NCBI GenBank assembly: GCA_001683735.1
Contig: LUGG01000027.1
Location: 248,001-312,000, forward strand
From: Grifola frondosa
Taxonomy: Eukaryota > Basidiomycota > Agaricomycetes > Polyporales > Grifolaceae
DNA: 64,000 bases
Direction: 5' to 3'
Part shown: positions 12,424 to 23,852 of the stretch, piece after piece
How positions within the stretch are numbered: the stretch's first letter is position 1
Layout: each line of letters begins with the position of its first letter
Made by a program: the position numbers and the translations under genes
Notes under the pieces: generated by a model
Seen by the model: only the letters and a program-made list of their open reading frames with translations
Databases searched by the model: none
What the model was told of the DNA's origin: nothing

Positions 12424-13685
12424 CTAACCAAATAAGTCGGCGGATATGTCCGGTTCAAGCGCCGACGGTGGATATTGGAACCTGGGAGATATTAAGGCTG
12501 AGGGATCGGAAGGACGCTCGAATTCTTGAAGCCGCATTTCGAAACGAAGCGCTTCATCCTGCGATGACTCGTTCCACGCAGATGCAGATATGGGACGGGG
12601 ACGGGGAGAACGGTCTTCTGGGAGATGGTGTACCGGCAAGTACGAGGCAATGTGAGACGTGTGTGTCGTCTGCGGAAGCCGATCGACTGGCCTCGCAGCA
12701 GTCGGATGCATTGGAGAAGCTACCACAGGGGCCCGGCGCACATTGCTTAACATCAATGGGAGTGACGTCAACAGGCCTTCCTCGATTGCCCCCATATATG
12801 AGTCAAGGTCGAGAAGAAAAGAGTGAATCTTACCAGAGAATACACCATCCGACGAGAAGCCCGCTCTTTCCCAGATGTAGATTGAGGCGCTGGAGAAGAG
12901 GGTGACGATGCGTGAGAGGCTGCGAGATTGGCCTGATTCAAACTTCGTGACGGAGATGACACTTGTGATAGCGATGATGTGTCGTACGGCAACAACAATA
13001 GAGAGTGGGGAGATGATCGAGCTGACGCGGAGGTATGGGACATTGCGGGGCTGGATTGCCCAAAGCTTGGTGCCAGGGATGCAAATCGTGATGAGGAAGC
13101 GTCGTCGTACGGCGACACGGAGTAAAGTGTGAATCGGTGAATGACAACGAAGGCGTGAAGGAGCGAAATGAGGACCTGGAAGGCATGCCTTCGGCTACAT
13201 CCGCATGAGTAAACGACCGTGGAGGATATGGTGCATAGCGATCACTACGCCCTTTGGAATGAGACTTGGACGCCGTTGAAGAGCGATTTCGTGAGAGGGG
13301 TGGAGGAGCTGCCATACTCTTAGCAACACCCTGCGATGACTCTCGATGAGACGCGTGGTTCGAAAAATTCTCAGTCGTCGTTGAAATTTCGGTGGCCCCA
13401 GGAACACTGAACGTTTGCGCGAAAGGCGATGGTTGTTGAGACGGCGGATGATAGATATGAAGTGGGGGAAGGGTAACCTGTGGAGCAATAGAAAATGCAT
13501 CCTGCGAAAGAGACCATCGTTCTCCATAGGTAGGGAACTGGAACAGAGCGCAAGTAAGGCACCGAACGGGACGGATGGAAAGAAAGGTCCGTACAAAAAG
13601 ACCGAGGGATGTGCTTAAGTCGTTGCGCAATGGCGGTTTTGCTGCCTTTCTTGGGCTCGCGGTTCGAATCCTTCTTTTCGCCCAT
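12424..13685 (-). CDS. Family 1 disordered protein with basic N-terminal motif
   Basis: Function is not recognised. The start at 13,685 gives a first exon with KKDSNREPKKGSKTA followed by QRLKHIP, almost identical to the 22 kb gene. After a short intron the protein continues FPTYGERWS, then a long Ser/Pro-rich low-complexity body. A later intron of about 53 nt (near 12,830-12,780) leads to the last exon, which ends SALEPDISADLFG at 12,424. The junction between exons 1 and 2 does not keep frame with the nearest GT site, so either another donor is used or one base is missing. The basic head and disordered, aromatic-spiced body would fit a nuclear or transcription-related role, but that is inference. 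Confidence 0.6.
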
Positions 13686-14800
13686 AAGGATGACTTTGGA
13701 CTTGGAAATAGGCGAATACAACGAGTCTGAGCGGATTACAAGGCCTCCAGCGGGAGAAGGTCCTGAAGTGAAGATACAAGGGATACCTGCGGTGCGGCTT
13801 ATGTAGGTCCGCTCCCCACACCCAGAAAGGTATACCGACGCCAGTGTACCGCCCAGTTTCGGTCCATTTTTTTTTATAGCTCCTCTATACCGAAAGCCGT
13901 TACATTAACGCAAGCGGCGCCGAGCGGTTGAATGGGACCACGCGTAAGTCTTGCTTTCTTCCGAAAGAGTCACAACATTTCACTGCCTCAGAGAGACATA
14001 CACTGTCCTGGTCTCACTCAATATAGATGTCGTAGAATGGAAGAGCGTCGTTCGGGTTCCAAGGGTAAGTTTATGGGCATGTACGGCCTCAACCTTCTAT
14101 AAGAATCCTTAACGTATAGGGGTGTGTGCACAGCACGGCTACCACAACGCTTGCGGCCGACAGGAGGCGTAAGCAAGCCCTGCCTCAGAGTAACGACCTT
14201 TATATCCAAAAAGTACAAGCATTTAGATATATAAATATGGGTAAAGAAATAAAAGGGCTCGCATAAAATTCCATGAGCACCAGAGGTGATTGGGGGTAAA
14301 CACAACGTTGAGTCGTCGCGAGGGCGGCCGCCCACGAGGCCCGCGAACCCTGACGGTAACTAAATATAAGGGATAGCACGACAAGGGTTAACATTCAAAG
14401 CATAAGTGATCATGTAAAAGCTAAGCTAAGAATCACACCTATCTGAACCATCGCCAGGGGGAGCTTGACAATACACGAACAGGGCAAATGTGAACATGAT
14501 CTCTTCTAGCCGAACATTGTTATTGTGACGTGACCTGTCGATGGTCGCCATAGCTCTTGGAAGACTTCGCTATACGCAGAAGCCATGAGGTTGTATAGAA
14601 CAAAAGCATTGTAAAGAGTCTCCGAATTGGCGACTGAAAGATGGATGTCGGCGAGGACAAGACGACCGAGAACAAAGCTTGTGTGACGCGTCAAAACTTT
14701 GATCTCAATTCAGCGTAGCACGTGCTTCCGCGACGCGTCTGTCACATCCGTGACGTATCGCGAGCTGTGACAGAAGCGCTGGGGAGTGGGCCGATTCAGT
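13686..14800. promoter_or_regulatory. Divergent intergenic region, family 1 gene and COQ6
   Basis: About 1.1 kb between two divergently transcribed genes, so it should hold both promoters. A poly-T tract lies at about 13,867-13,877. No clear TATA box or repeat was identified. Confidence 0.4.
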
Positions 14801-16791
14801 ATGTACCGCCATACGGGAAAGTCGAGGATAAATGCTGCATGCTTCCTTCGTTGTCGTCAAGTTCGACGCAGAAATATTTCTGCTATACCAACTTACGAGG
14901 AGAGTGATGTTGTAATTGTGGGAGGAGGACCCGCCGGCCTTGCCCTGGCAAGCGCGTTGGGTATGTAAATCCTATCCCTTCCAACCTCCATCTCATTTCC
15001 AGCACAGCCTCCTCGCAGATCGTTCGCGAAACACTACGCATTACGCTGGTAGAAGCTGGAGACCTATCCAGAGTTCGGGGCTGGTCTCTTCAGCCGAGTT
15101 CTTTCTCTAACAGAGTTAGCTCTATCACAAATGCATCGCAATCCTTCCTCACAGGTAAGTATGTGTCAACTCTCCATAACCTCTCAGTTTGAATGGACGG
15201 AACGAAGATATCGGTGCGTGGGCTCACGTTGAGGAGGAACGCACTAGTCCCATTGAGGAGATGCAGGTATGTGCGGGATCGCATCTCCTAAATTGAAATT
15301 CACGACGATGCGGCCAGGTTTGGGACGGCATCTCTGATGCACGGATCACGTTTTCTGCCGACGACTCGCTGTCTGCACTAGGACTCCTACCCCGGGAACC
15401 TTTGGACAGTTGGCCCGTCTCACTGAGAACCTCAATCTTCAACGCGCATTATTGCGATACCTAGAGACTACCCCTTCGGTAGAACTCGCAGATAAGGTAA
15501 AAGTGCAATCAATTCAAAAGGAGAACCGGGAGGGCGATGGATGGCCTTTGGTCCACCTATCTGACGGACGCGTTCTGCGAACCAGGCTGCTGGTGAGTGC
15601 ATGCCCAAGGTCTCCATACGACTGTGCTACAACAAAGCTCAGGTTGGCGCGGACGGCCTCAACTCTCCTGTGCGTGCATATGCAGGTATACAATCGTACG
15701 GATGGGCTTATGACACCCACGCCATCGTGGCGACCCTCAACCACCACCCGCAAACGTCATTCCAAACACCTAACACGGTAGCATACCAGCGCTTCCTTCC
15801 AACAGGTCCTATTGCTTTCCTCCCCCTATCTCCGACCGCCTCTTCTATGGTATGGTCGACAAAACCTGCTCTTGCCGCTGCGCTGTTGGCATCCGATCCT
15901 GCCGTACTGGCATGCATGATTAACGCCGCGTTTCGTCTGCCTGAGGTCTCGCTCAGATACTTGCACGCTCAGATTCTGGAAGCACACAAGGCCGGCTCGC
16001 CATTGACACTGCAGCAGCTGAAGGATGAAATCAGATGGCGGGAGCGCTCGCACGGCATTGACTCGCGCTCAGCGTACTCACTATCCGAGGAGAACAACAA
16101 CAGCGGTGTCCCACCCGAGGACGCATCCGCGCTCCCGCCGGCGGTGACCTCCGTGCAACCGGGCACAGCTGCATCATTCCCGCTCCGCAATATGCACGCT
16201 GATTCTTACATTGGGGAAGGCATAGGCGCACGCACGGTTCTTGGTCGGTGACGCGGCGCACACGATCCATCCGCTCGCCGGGCAAGGCTTAAACATGGGC
16301 CTTGGAGACGTCGAGTCGCTCGCAACATGCATCCGAGAGACACTCCTTCGCGGTGGCGATATCGGTGGGTACACTTAACTTCGCACCTTAACATAAATTG
16401 ACACGATACTACACACAGGCTCGCATACTGCACTCCTCCCTTATGCGCGGGCACGGTATTTCGAGAATCATAAGATCATGTCGGCCTGCGACAAGCTGCA
16501 CAAATTGTATGCGTCAACCTCTGACCCCGTAGTTTGGGCGCGCTCGGTCGGCGTGGAGGTGCTTAACGAGCTCGACACGGTAAAGGCGGCGCTCATGATG
16601 TCTGCGGGTAGCCGCCGGTTGAGCGTGCTGCCTTCAGCAGAGTCATCGGCGCGAACCTCGCTGCAACTGGCATCGAGAACATTGCGCGCACCGTCAGCCA
16701 GGTGAAGACTCTTTCTGAAGGCGTTGCCGGGATGGTTGGAGCAGGTATTCAGGGTCTCCTGCAACAAGTTGCAAACTCCCAACGGCATTGA
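14801..16791 (+). CDS. COQ6: Ubiquinone biosynthesis monooxygenase COQ6
   Basis: A flavin-dependent monooxygenase of coenzyme Q synthesis (ring hydroxylation), a mitochondrial matrix-side enzyme. The N-terminus MYRHTGKSRINAACFLRCRQ is Arg-rich and lacks acidic residues, fitting a targeting peptide. The FAD-binding motif VVIVGGGPAGLALASALG follows, then the GADGLNSPVR motif right after an intron, and GDAAHTIHPLAGQGLNMGLG, the second FAD motif typical of this family. At least six short introns are present. Two frame breaks are visible: one extra G near 16,243, just before GDAAH, and a one-base shift near 16,610-16,635, after which the frame runs IGANLAATGIENIARTVSQ to a stop at 16,791. Both lie in conserved sequence, so errors in the read sequence are as likely as a dead gene. 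Confidence 0.9.
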
Positions 16792-17278
16792 TATCATGCT
16801 AGAGTGTTATGATGTGGCCTTGTAGTTATAAATGAGCAGCACTGACTCGATGGGAAACAGAATGGGAGACTGACCAACTGGGGTAATCTGCCTTCGGTTT
16901 GCCGTTCGCAATGAGATTGTCCAAGAGGTCACCAGCTACATGTACGGTTCGACTCCAAGCGGCAGAAAATCAGTGCAGATACAGAGGAGATTGCCAATCA
17001 AGGCTAATAATGTAGGTTGTATGGTATGGTATGGTGGGCGGTCTCATAGCATAGCATCCGAAAAGTCCTCGAGGCAAAACGCGACGAATCGAGAAATGTC
17101 AGCGTAAGAGCCATGTGATAGAGAGGGGCATGGTGTTGTCCGACAGAGATGAGATGCGACATGCATGGAACTCGATATGGATGGGAAGCCCAAAACAATT
17201 ATCAACTGCAGGATATCTAGATGAAGTGAGAGCGAAGCACAAATGGGAACAAACCGGATGAAAAGAGCAATGAACGTA
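16792..17278. other. Convergent intergenic region
   Basis: The 3' flanks of COQ6 and the Zds1-like gene face each other here. Repeated TATGGTATGG near 17,020-17,035 is the only local pattern seen. No gene is supported. Confidence 0.4.
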
Positions 17279-19998
17279 TTACTTTCGTCGCTGCTGCTGC
17301 TGTTGCCACAGCGCCAAGGGTACATCCTCCTCTTCACTCAATCGTCGATGATTTTGTACCGCATGCGCGCTCACCCCCTTTTTCAACTTCCCGTTGAGCT
17401 GAGGTGTAGTAGGCGGAGCGGGGGCGACCGCAGATGCAGATAACGACCGACCCGGGGCTCTCCCGCCAACGTTGTATGGTTGTTTCTCTTGCGCTGGCGT
17501 GTATCGATTAGCGGAGGGTGGGGACCGCGCACGCCGGGCGCCTGGTGATTGGGGGATATTGGGGGTGAAGCAGACCGAGGAGGTGAGGGTGATGTGCCAT
17601 TGCGCGACATCGATAGAGATGGGGACCCAGCGGGAGATGAGGACATCCACGTCTGTTCAACGGCAACTGGAGGCATGGCGCCTGGTGGTAGCTGGGGCGA
17701 ACCCAAGACCATGAGAGGATATTGTTGAGACGATGTATCAGGAAGCTCATAGTACTGGTTGTTCGCACGCTGAGGTTGGGGCTGGATAAGTTGTACCGAC
17801 TGGGCAGATGATCGATTAGGTTGGTAACCGCCGACAAGCTGTGGTGGAGCAGAGGCCGTGCGTCCCATTGAGGAGCTAGGGCCAGGTCCGCCGGACGATC
17901 CATAGTTGTACTCCTGCTCCATAGCCCGATGTTGCATCTCGTACTGAGGGCCACGGACTGGCATCTCCGCCCTTCGTGAACCACTTCCAGCGGACCCACT
18001 GGCGTTGGACTTTGTAAGACTCCCTCGACGCGTATCTTTCTTCTCCATATGCTCACGCTCCGCCTTCGCACGTTCCTCGTGTTCCCGCGAACTCTGCTCT
18101 TTCTCCGCGGGCGCAGGTGTCTGCGTTTGTGGCGCCGGGGTAATCTGTCCCTGGTTCTGAGTCTTGTTGATGACGCCGAGGTACCAGAACATCAAATTAC
18201 TAATCAACACTTGCTCGTAGAGTGGCCGTCGAGGATTGGCAAGTTTGATGTGGCTGAGACGATAAATCGCCCGTTCGACATGGATAGGATATCGCGCATA
18301 AGAGCCAGCGGGTTGAGGAGACGGTGGAGAAACATGGTTCTTAGAAGACTTGGAAACACCGAGCAACGCTGCTGCCGTCTCCCGTCCAGATGTACTGAGG
18401 CCCGGAGGCTGAGAAGACTCCTCCGGTTTCTTCTTGGAACCAAATAGCGAACCAAAGAATCCAGTTTCCCTCTCCTTCTCTTTCTCCTTCTCTTTCTCCT
18501 TCTCCTTCTCTTTCTCCCTCTCCTTCTCTTTCTCCCTCTCCTTTTCTCGCTCTCGATGATCCTTGTCTTTGTGGTGTTTCTTACTGCCCTTGTCGCCTCC
18601 CCACTTTCCGAACAAGCCTTTCTTATCCTTCTCTCGCCGGTGCTCAGATGGGCCTGGAGATGGAGGATGATATGGTGCCGAGTCTTGTAGGGATGGACGA
18701 GGCTGCACAACAGGTTCGGGCGCCGGTGATGTGGGGGGTGGCGATTCGAGAGCAGTTGGGGATGGCGAACGAACTGGCGGAGGACTTCCTGTTACGGGAG
18801 GCACAAGGACTCGCTGAGGCTGAGGTTGGTGAAGGATGGGAGAAGCAGAAGGAGCAAGTATAGGCTCCGTCACTATTTCGTGGGGTTCTGGGGGAGTGTA
18901 GGGGTAATTATAGTGGACTCTGGGAGACGTCAGGAAGGGTGGTCACAGTAGGTAAAGGAGGCACAGGAGTATTTCCTCTTCAGGTTCCTCTCCAGCATAT
19001 GCATCGTAAATCGAAGCTTCCACGCTGTACGACTGCGGACGCGCAAGCTGCGGGTGACATCTGAACGCCGGCGTTGACTTGGCTCTATATCGCCATGATC
19101 GCTGGAGGATAAGTCGCTAGAGGTGCGGGGTTCCATGGTAGCGGAGCGTCCAATGGATTTTCGTCGACTACGAGTGGCTGTGAAACGATGCGCGCCTTCT
19201 CCAACCATCCCGGGCTTCCGGATTTTCGTACGTGCAGCACGACGTAAGATTTGGCCCGGACGAGAACGATAATGGGTGCGTCGACATCGTCTCCCATATC
19301 CGGCATATCATCCATCTGGTCGATGACTGTACCAGAGTTGAATCAAAGCGTATATCTGGCAATCCGGACGACTCACCAGATGGGGAGACATTGAGACTGA
19401 GGCTCCTTCTTAGTACGCTCCTTAATCTCGACGGATCATCACTCTTGGACGCCTCCTCCGCCAGCTCTTCTAATTTCTGCAAGTCGTTGATAGTGAGCTG
19501 TGGTCCAGCGTTTGCGTAGATGCTTGTTCTATTCCGACGAAGTGGTACCACCTTCTCCTCCTCTATGCCATCATTCGCTGACGGTCTATATTGCCTGCTA
19601 AGCATCGACTTCTTTCTCCCAAGGCTTGAGCTGGTAGAGCTGGAGCGCTCGGGGGCGCTACCACCGCCCTCTGGAGGCGCGCGAGCGTGTTCCTTGAGAA
19701 AAGCTCTGAACTCCTTGGGTGCAAGCTCTGGGTGCATGCTGGCTGGGACCCAGAAGAGATGGAATGGATCGTCTCTCCGCAAGCATAGAGCCGTTCTCAC
19801 TGCTATCTTCGTGAGAGTGCGAGCTACTGCTGTGGAATCATCGGTGGGGGACCAGTACCCAGTCTGCGGTTGAGGGGAGGCATCTGGAAGATCGGGATCG
19901 AGAATAAGAGAGCCAGGACCACCTTGAGCCGTCGAACGTCGTCTGATATCCCGCAGAGCTTCAACCTCTCGTTCAATCTCGTACTGCGAAGGTTGCAT
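17279..19998 (-). CDS. Zds1/Zds2-like PP2A regulator
   Basis: Yeast Zds1/Zds2 bind Cdc55-PP2A and control mitotic entry and polarity. The N-terminus (MQPSQYEIEREVEALRDIRR) contains FHLFWVPASMHPELAPKEFR and then FLKEH, typical of fungal Zds proteins. The C-terminal Zds domain reads ERAIYRLSHIKLANPRRPLY and then NLMFWYLGVINK (about 18,290-18,165). Between them lie Pro/Ser-rich sequence and a Lys/Glu/Arg repeat. A 50 nt intron spans 19,376-19,327. The frame must change near 19,225-19,265 (to RSRPGQILRRAARTKIRKPG) and again near 17,510-17,560 so that the protein ends EEEDVPLALWQQQQQRRK at 17,279. These shifts look like single-base indels or missed small introns. Confidence 0.85.
18471..18545. repeat. 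CT-rich short tandem repeat coding a KEKERE tract
   Basis: Six-base units close to CTTCTC and TTTCTC repeat through this stretch. On the minus strand they encode alternating Lys, Glu and Arg inside the Zds1-like protein. The repeat stays in frame. Confidence 0.9.
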
Positions 19999-22015
19999 CG
20001 CGAGCTGATGAGGTTGCTATGTTGGAGCAAAGGACATGGATGACATTAAACGCTGTTCACGCACCTGAGATCCTACCAAAACTGCTGCGGGGCACCGTTT
20101 TCGACGTCGTCGTTGACGAGAGTACGAGATGAGTGCGCGCCGTTATGCAACTACACTCACCTAAGCCTTTTCGGAAGCATCGGCGGCACGGCATCTTAAA
20201 TTTTCAGCTCCGCTTCGCAGGAAAATTGAAAAGGAACCACGTGGAATGTTTTAATAGTGGGAAAATGCAGATGAGTCACATCCTCTGCCCCACGAGTACT
20301 TGCTTTGGACTGGACAAGTACTCGTCTCCATACTCTCTACATTGATATCGTGATGCGTGGCATGCTTAAAAAAATCGCTCTGTCTGCACTCCGGTCTTAC
20401 ACAATGAAATGACCTGGACTCGCTGCTGTGGAATATATTTTCGATCCCTTCTGGATCGCGATTGTTGGTGTCCCCTGTGGTCGCCTTGGAAGTGCAACTG
20501 CGTGATATGCTTCGGCTCATCCTTAATGATGTTCATTTGTTAAATTTAGGCTGAGCTTACAGGAGTCTTGTGATGAGTCGTGATGCCCGCATTATCTGTG
20601 CAGTCTTTTTTGATAGATGTGATGGTGCGAGATGACGTCTAAATCCTCTAAGTATAGCCTGGGTACCAATACGTGGTATCTTCTTTACAATACAATCCGA
20701 GTATGTGACCAAAGAGTTCAGTCATCAAGTTCAGGAGTTTCCGGATTACATTGCTCACAGTTCAGCATTAGTGTTCGGGAAACTAATTCGTGTATTAATA
20801 TTTGTATTCTCTAGCTGTCTCTACATCAGATGCTTCAACGGATTTTTGAATCGGTTAGTGCGCTCCAAGGCGATCGAGTATCCGCATAAGGACACGCGTA
20901 ATTGACGCGTCGACGCGTCGCGGGCTCGTGATTTGATTTGATTCACGTGCTACATTGATCGAGATTCTCAGCAAGTTTAGTTCTTAACCGTGGCCTTGTG
21001 GTCCATCATCCATCATCTGTATCATAAGTTCTTCTGCAACGAGCGGCTTTATTTTCTTCAGCTTCTTGAATTCTACGTAAGGAGAAGCTCTCTATAACAA
21101 AAAGCTACGACGACCATCCACAACAACAATGTGTAACTAAGTCGAGTGTGGCGCTCGTATGCACCTTGTGTTCGTTCGTTCGTTCATTCTTGTCCACCCT
21201 ATTCTGGCCATCGTGATAGGCGTGATTCAATGATTTGAGAGGTATTATTTGTTTACGAGACACTTTACGTGTTCGACGCTCTGACTTACTGTCTAGTTAC
21301 CTTCAGGACTTACGGGCTGCGAATGGGCTGCGACCTTTGCAACGAATCCACCTGCCCCCCCGACCACCTCTGCTCCCTAACTTTTTTTTTTTTACGTTGG
21401 TATTGTATGTGAGTATTACTATAACTATGTTTTTTTTCAACGTGTTTGCTTTTGCTCTTTCGCACCTAAAGGCCGTTGCTGTGCAGTTCGGTTTACTTCA
21501 CCTCTTCCTTCCGACCTGTGGGTCCTGTCGTGCCTGTGCTGTACGGGCAGACCCTGCGCCCTAGAAACTCATTTGGGAGGTTTCACCCGCCCATAATTTG
21601 TCTTTGAACAGGCCGATGGTCTTCCATTCCATGGTGCCTGTGCAGAGCGACATCAATATAGTAATGTTTCACTGAGACAGCAAAACGCCGACAGGTTTTC
21701 GGGCAAGAGTGAGCTGTGCATGGTCCTTCTCAGGCCGCGCGTTCCGTCTGCACGTCGAAGTCGGCGGTGTGCTGGTGAAGCCTCCACAGCCCACCTCGAT
21801 ATGGAGAAGCGCAGTTTGTCGAAGTTGGAAAGAGGGAGGGAGCCTGAGGCGCGTATGCCCTTGTAGGCAAGAGTCGGGGCGCACATAAGCTGCACCAAAT
21901 GGCCGAACGATGTGTATCCCTTGTCCTTTTCCCTTGGGTACCTTGTCCTCCTGGAGGCGCTATACTCCTCTTGTGATCCTTGTATTATCTTGTCGGCGAA
22001 CCGTGGGCTGTCTCC
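19999..22015. other. Divergent intergenic region, about 2 kb
   Basis: This separates the Zds1-like gene (minus) from the 22 kb family 1 gene (plus) and must contain both promoters. There is a TCGACGCGTCG palindrome near 20,907-20,920, a run of GTTC repeats near 21,171-21,186 and two poly-T runs (about 21,382-21,394 and 21,430-21,437). Short open frames show no recognisable product. Confidence 0.4.
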
Positions 22016-23139
22016 ATGGTCAAAAAGAAGGATCCGAATCGTGAGCCGAAGAAGGGTAGCAAAACCGCCATTCCCCAAAGACTCAAGCATATTCCCACTT
22101 CCTCCGTATAGACTTTACTTTTCACCTCTTTCTCAGCAGCTGATTGCACACTGTTGCAGCTTCCGGTTTACGGTAGACGGTGGTCTTCATCGGCATCCTC
22201 ATCGCAAGCGCAGCCACCACCTCTGTCTGGGGTTTCTTTGCATGCGAGCCATACTTCTTATGGCACCGGAAATCCACCTTCAACAGATGATATGTTTTCG
22301 ACCGACACATCCCGTCGAGGACCATCGCGAAATGACGAGAGGCATACGGCGGCTCCATTATTACTCCCCTTGCAATACGCCTCTGCGACTTCTAATTCTT
22401 ATTCTCGAGAACACGGCGGTCCCGCGAGCTATATTCTTCGCAGTCGTCTGCTGTTGGCCCAGTTCTGGGAATATACGCTCCGTCCATGATCCAGTCTTTG
22501 AGAACCGTTCGCAAGCTTCAATATCTCAATCCGGCTCGAGGTGGAGAAGTGAGATGCAGAGTTTGATTCGAGGAGACAGGAATATTATCATGGAGATACA
22601 ACCGAAGGCGTGCCTGCTAACATCTCTCACCACTCTCATAATGCACTTTCCCACCCTCCCTCATCGCCTTTTGACCCCTCGCCGTCATCGTGGTACCCCC
22701 CTATGACGCGAACCTCGACACAAACCAATCTTCATACCTCAGTGTTCTCTCCTCCGGCACGTACGTCGATGCCGTGGGAAGGAGCCAGCTTCTGCCTAAT
22801 CGCGCATTGCCGGGTAACAGTTAATCATTTCCGCATCAGATTCTCGTTTCTTACCTGGCCGGCCGTGCCTCTTGACGTTCACATAGGCGTGGGTGGTGCT
22901 CATGGTGTCCAGCAGTCTTATTCCGGAACTGTACCGATGTACCCGACAGCTGCCCGCCGGACTCCAGGACAGCCTCCAGGTGCGACACCTCGATTTAATG
23001 TGCCACCTCAGCACCCTCATGTTCCTTCAGCAACCACCTCATCGTCTTCTAGACCTTCCGTTCCTGGCAACCCCCGTTTGTTCCTGGATATCACAGCTTG
23101 TTGGATGAGCTGGGAGATCCTATGGCACGCTGGCGATAG
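22016..23139 (+). CDS. Family 1 disordered protein
   Basis: Function is not recognised. Exon 1 (22,016-22,105) encodes KKKDPNREPKKGSKTA and QRLKHIPTSS. The intron is 22,106-22,159 in phase 0, and exon 2 begins LPVYGRRWS. This is the same exon layout and motif order as the 31 kb gene, and the N-terminus is nearly the same as in the 12.4 kb gene. The body is rich in Ser, Pro, Thr and Tyr (for example DPSPSSWYPPM). Its later exons are uncertain. A plausible last exon reads VPGYHSLLDELGDPMARWR and stops at 23,139. No transmembrane segment or enzyme motif was seen. Confidence 0.6.
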
Positions 23140-23852
23140 CCCACAAGAGAACATATCAAACCGGGTGAGCATTCGTTCTGTAGTAGTACCTTGTTAAAAT
23201 ACTCACACTTGTCTAAGCCCCCGACGTCTCCCGAAATTCTTCATAATCGACATTGTTCACAATACTACTAGAAGCCCTTCTACGTATACCCATCCTAAAT
23301 CCACGATCCAGCAAAATTCATGATTGGCATGGCATGGACAATTCTTCGGACTTATCGTAGTCTTAATAGTCTCCTTTCGTTCGCGACCGCAGTCTCGCAT
23401 TTGGCCCATAATACATACATCTGCATTTCGTCGGACCTTTCAGACACCTTCGTCTCGTTTGCTTTGGACTACACTTCTCGGACAATACGTGTATATTGAT
23501 GCCGTACTCTGTATCATGATAACGTTTCTGATCCCGTGTTTGACACTCTCTGAAGAACATACCTGTGAATTTGTGCAAGAGAGTGGCCCAAAAGTATTAT
23601 TCGACAGACTAGGTACAGTACTTATTCGTTCACTAAGTACTTGGTTACCGTATTGTGAACGAGCTGAAATGTGTACATAAAGACCTACTATATATGGGTG
23701 TTCGATCACTTCGAGCGCTGGCGCGACCTCCTGTGTTCACTGCGCCAAACTACTTATTGTTTGAGCCTTCACCGGCACCTGCAATGTATATGGTCATTGT
23801 CCTATCTTGTTCTCTCTATTGCTAATTCTCGTGATTCTACGCCTCTCTAACA
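23140..23852. other. Intergenic region before SEC6
   Basis: No gene is supported. It should contain the SEC6 promoter and 5' leader. The SEC6 start codon has the context AACAATGTC. Confidence 0.4.

Noticed and set aside
13650..13680. GGTTCGAATCC resembling a tRNA B-box
   Set aside because: It is part of the coding first exon of the family 1 gene, conserved as protein with the 22 kb gene; there is no A-box or acceptor stem.
18204..18710. Arg/Lys-rich 168-codon frame in the Zds1-like gene
   Set aside because: It is a shifted reading of the CT-rich repeat; the Zds C-terminal domain is in the other frame.
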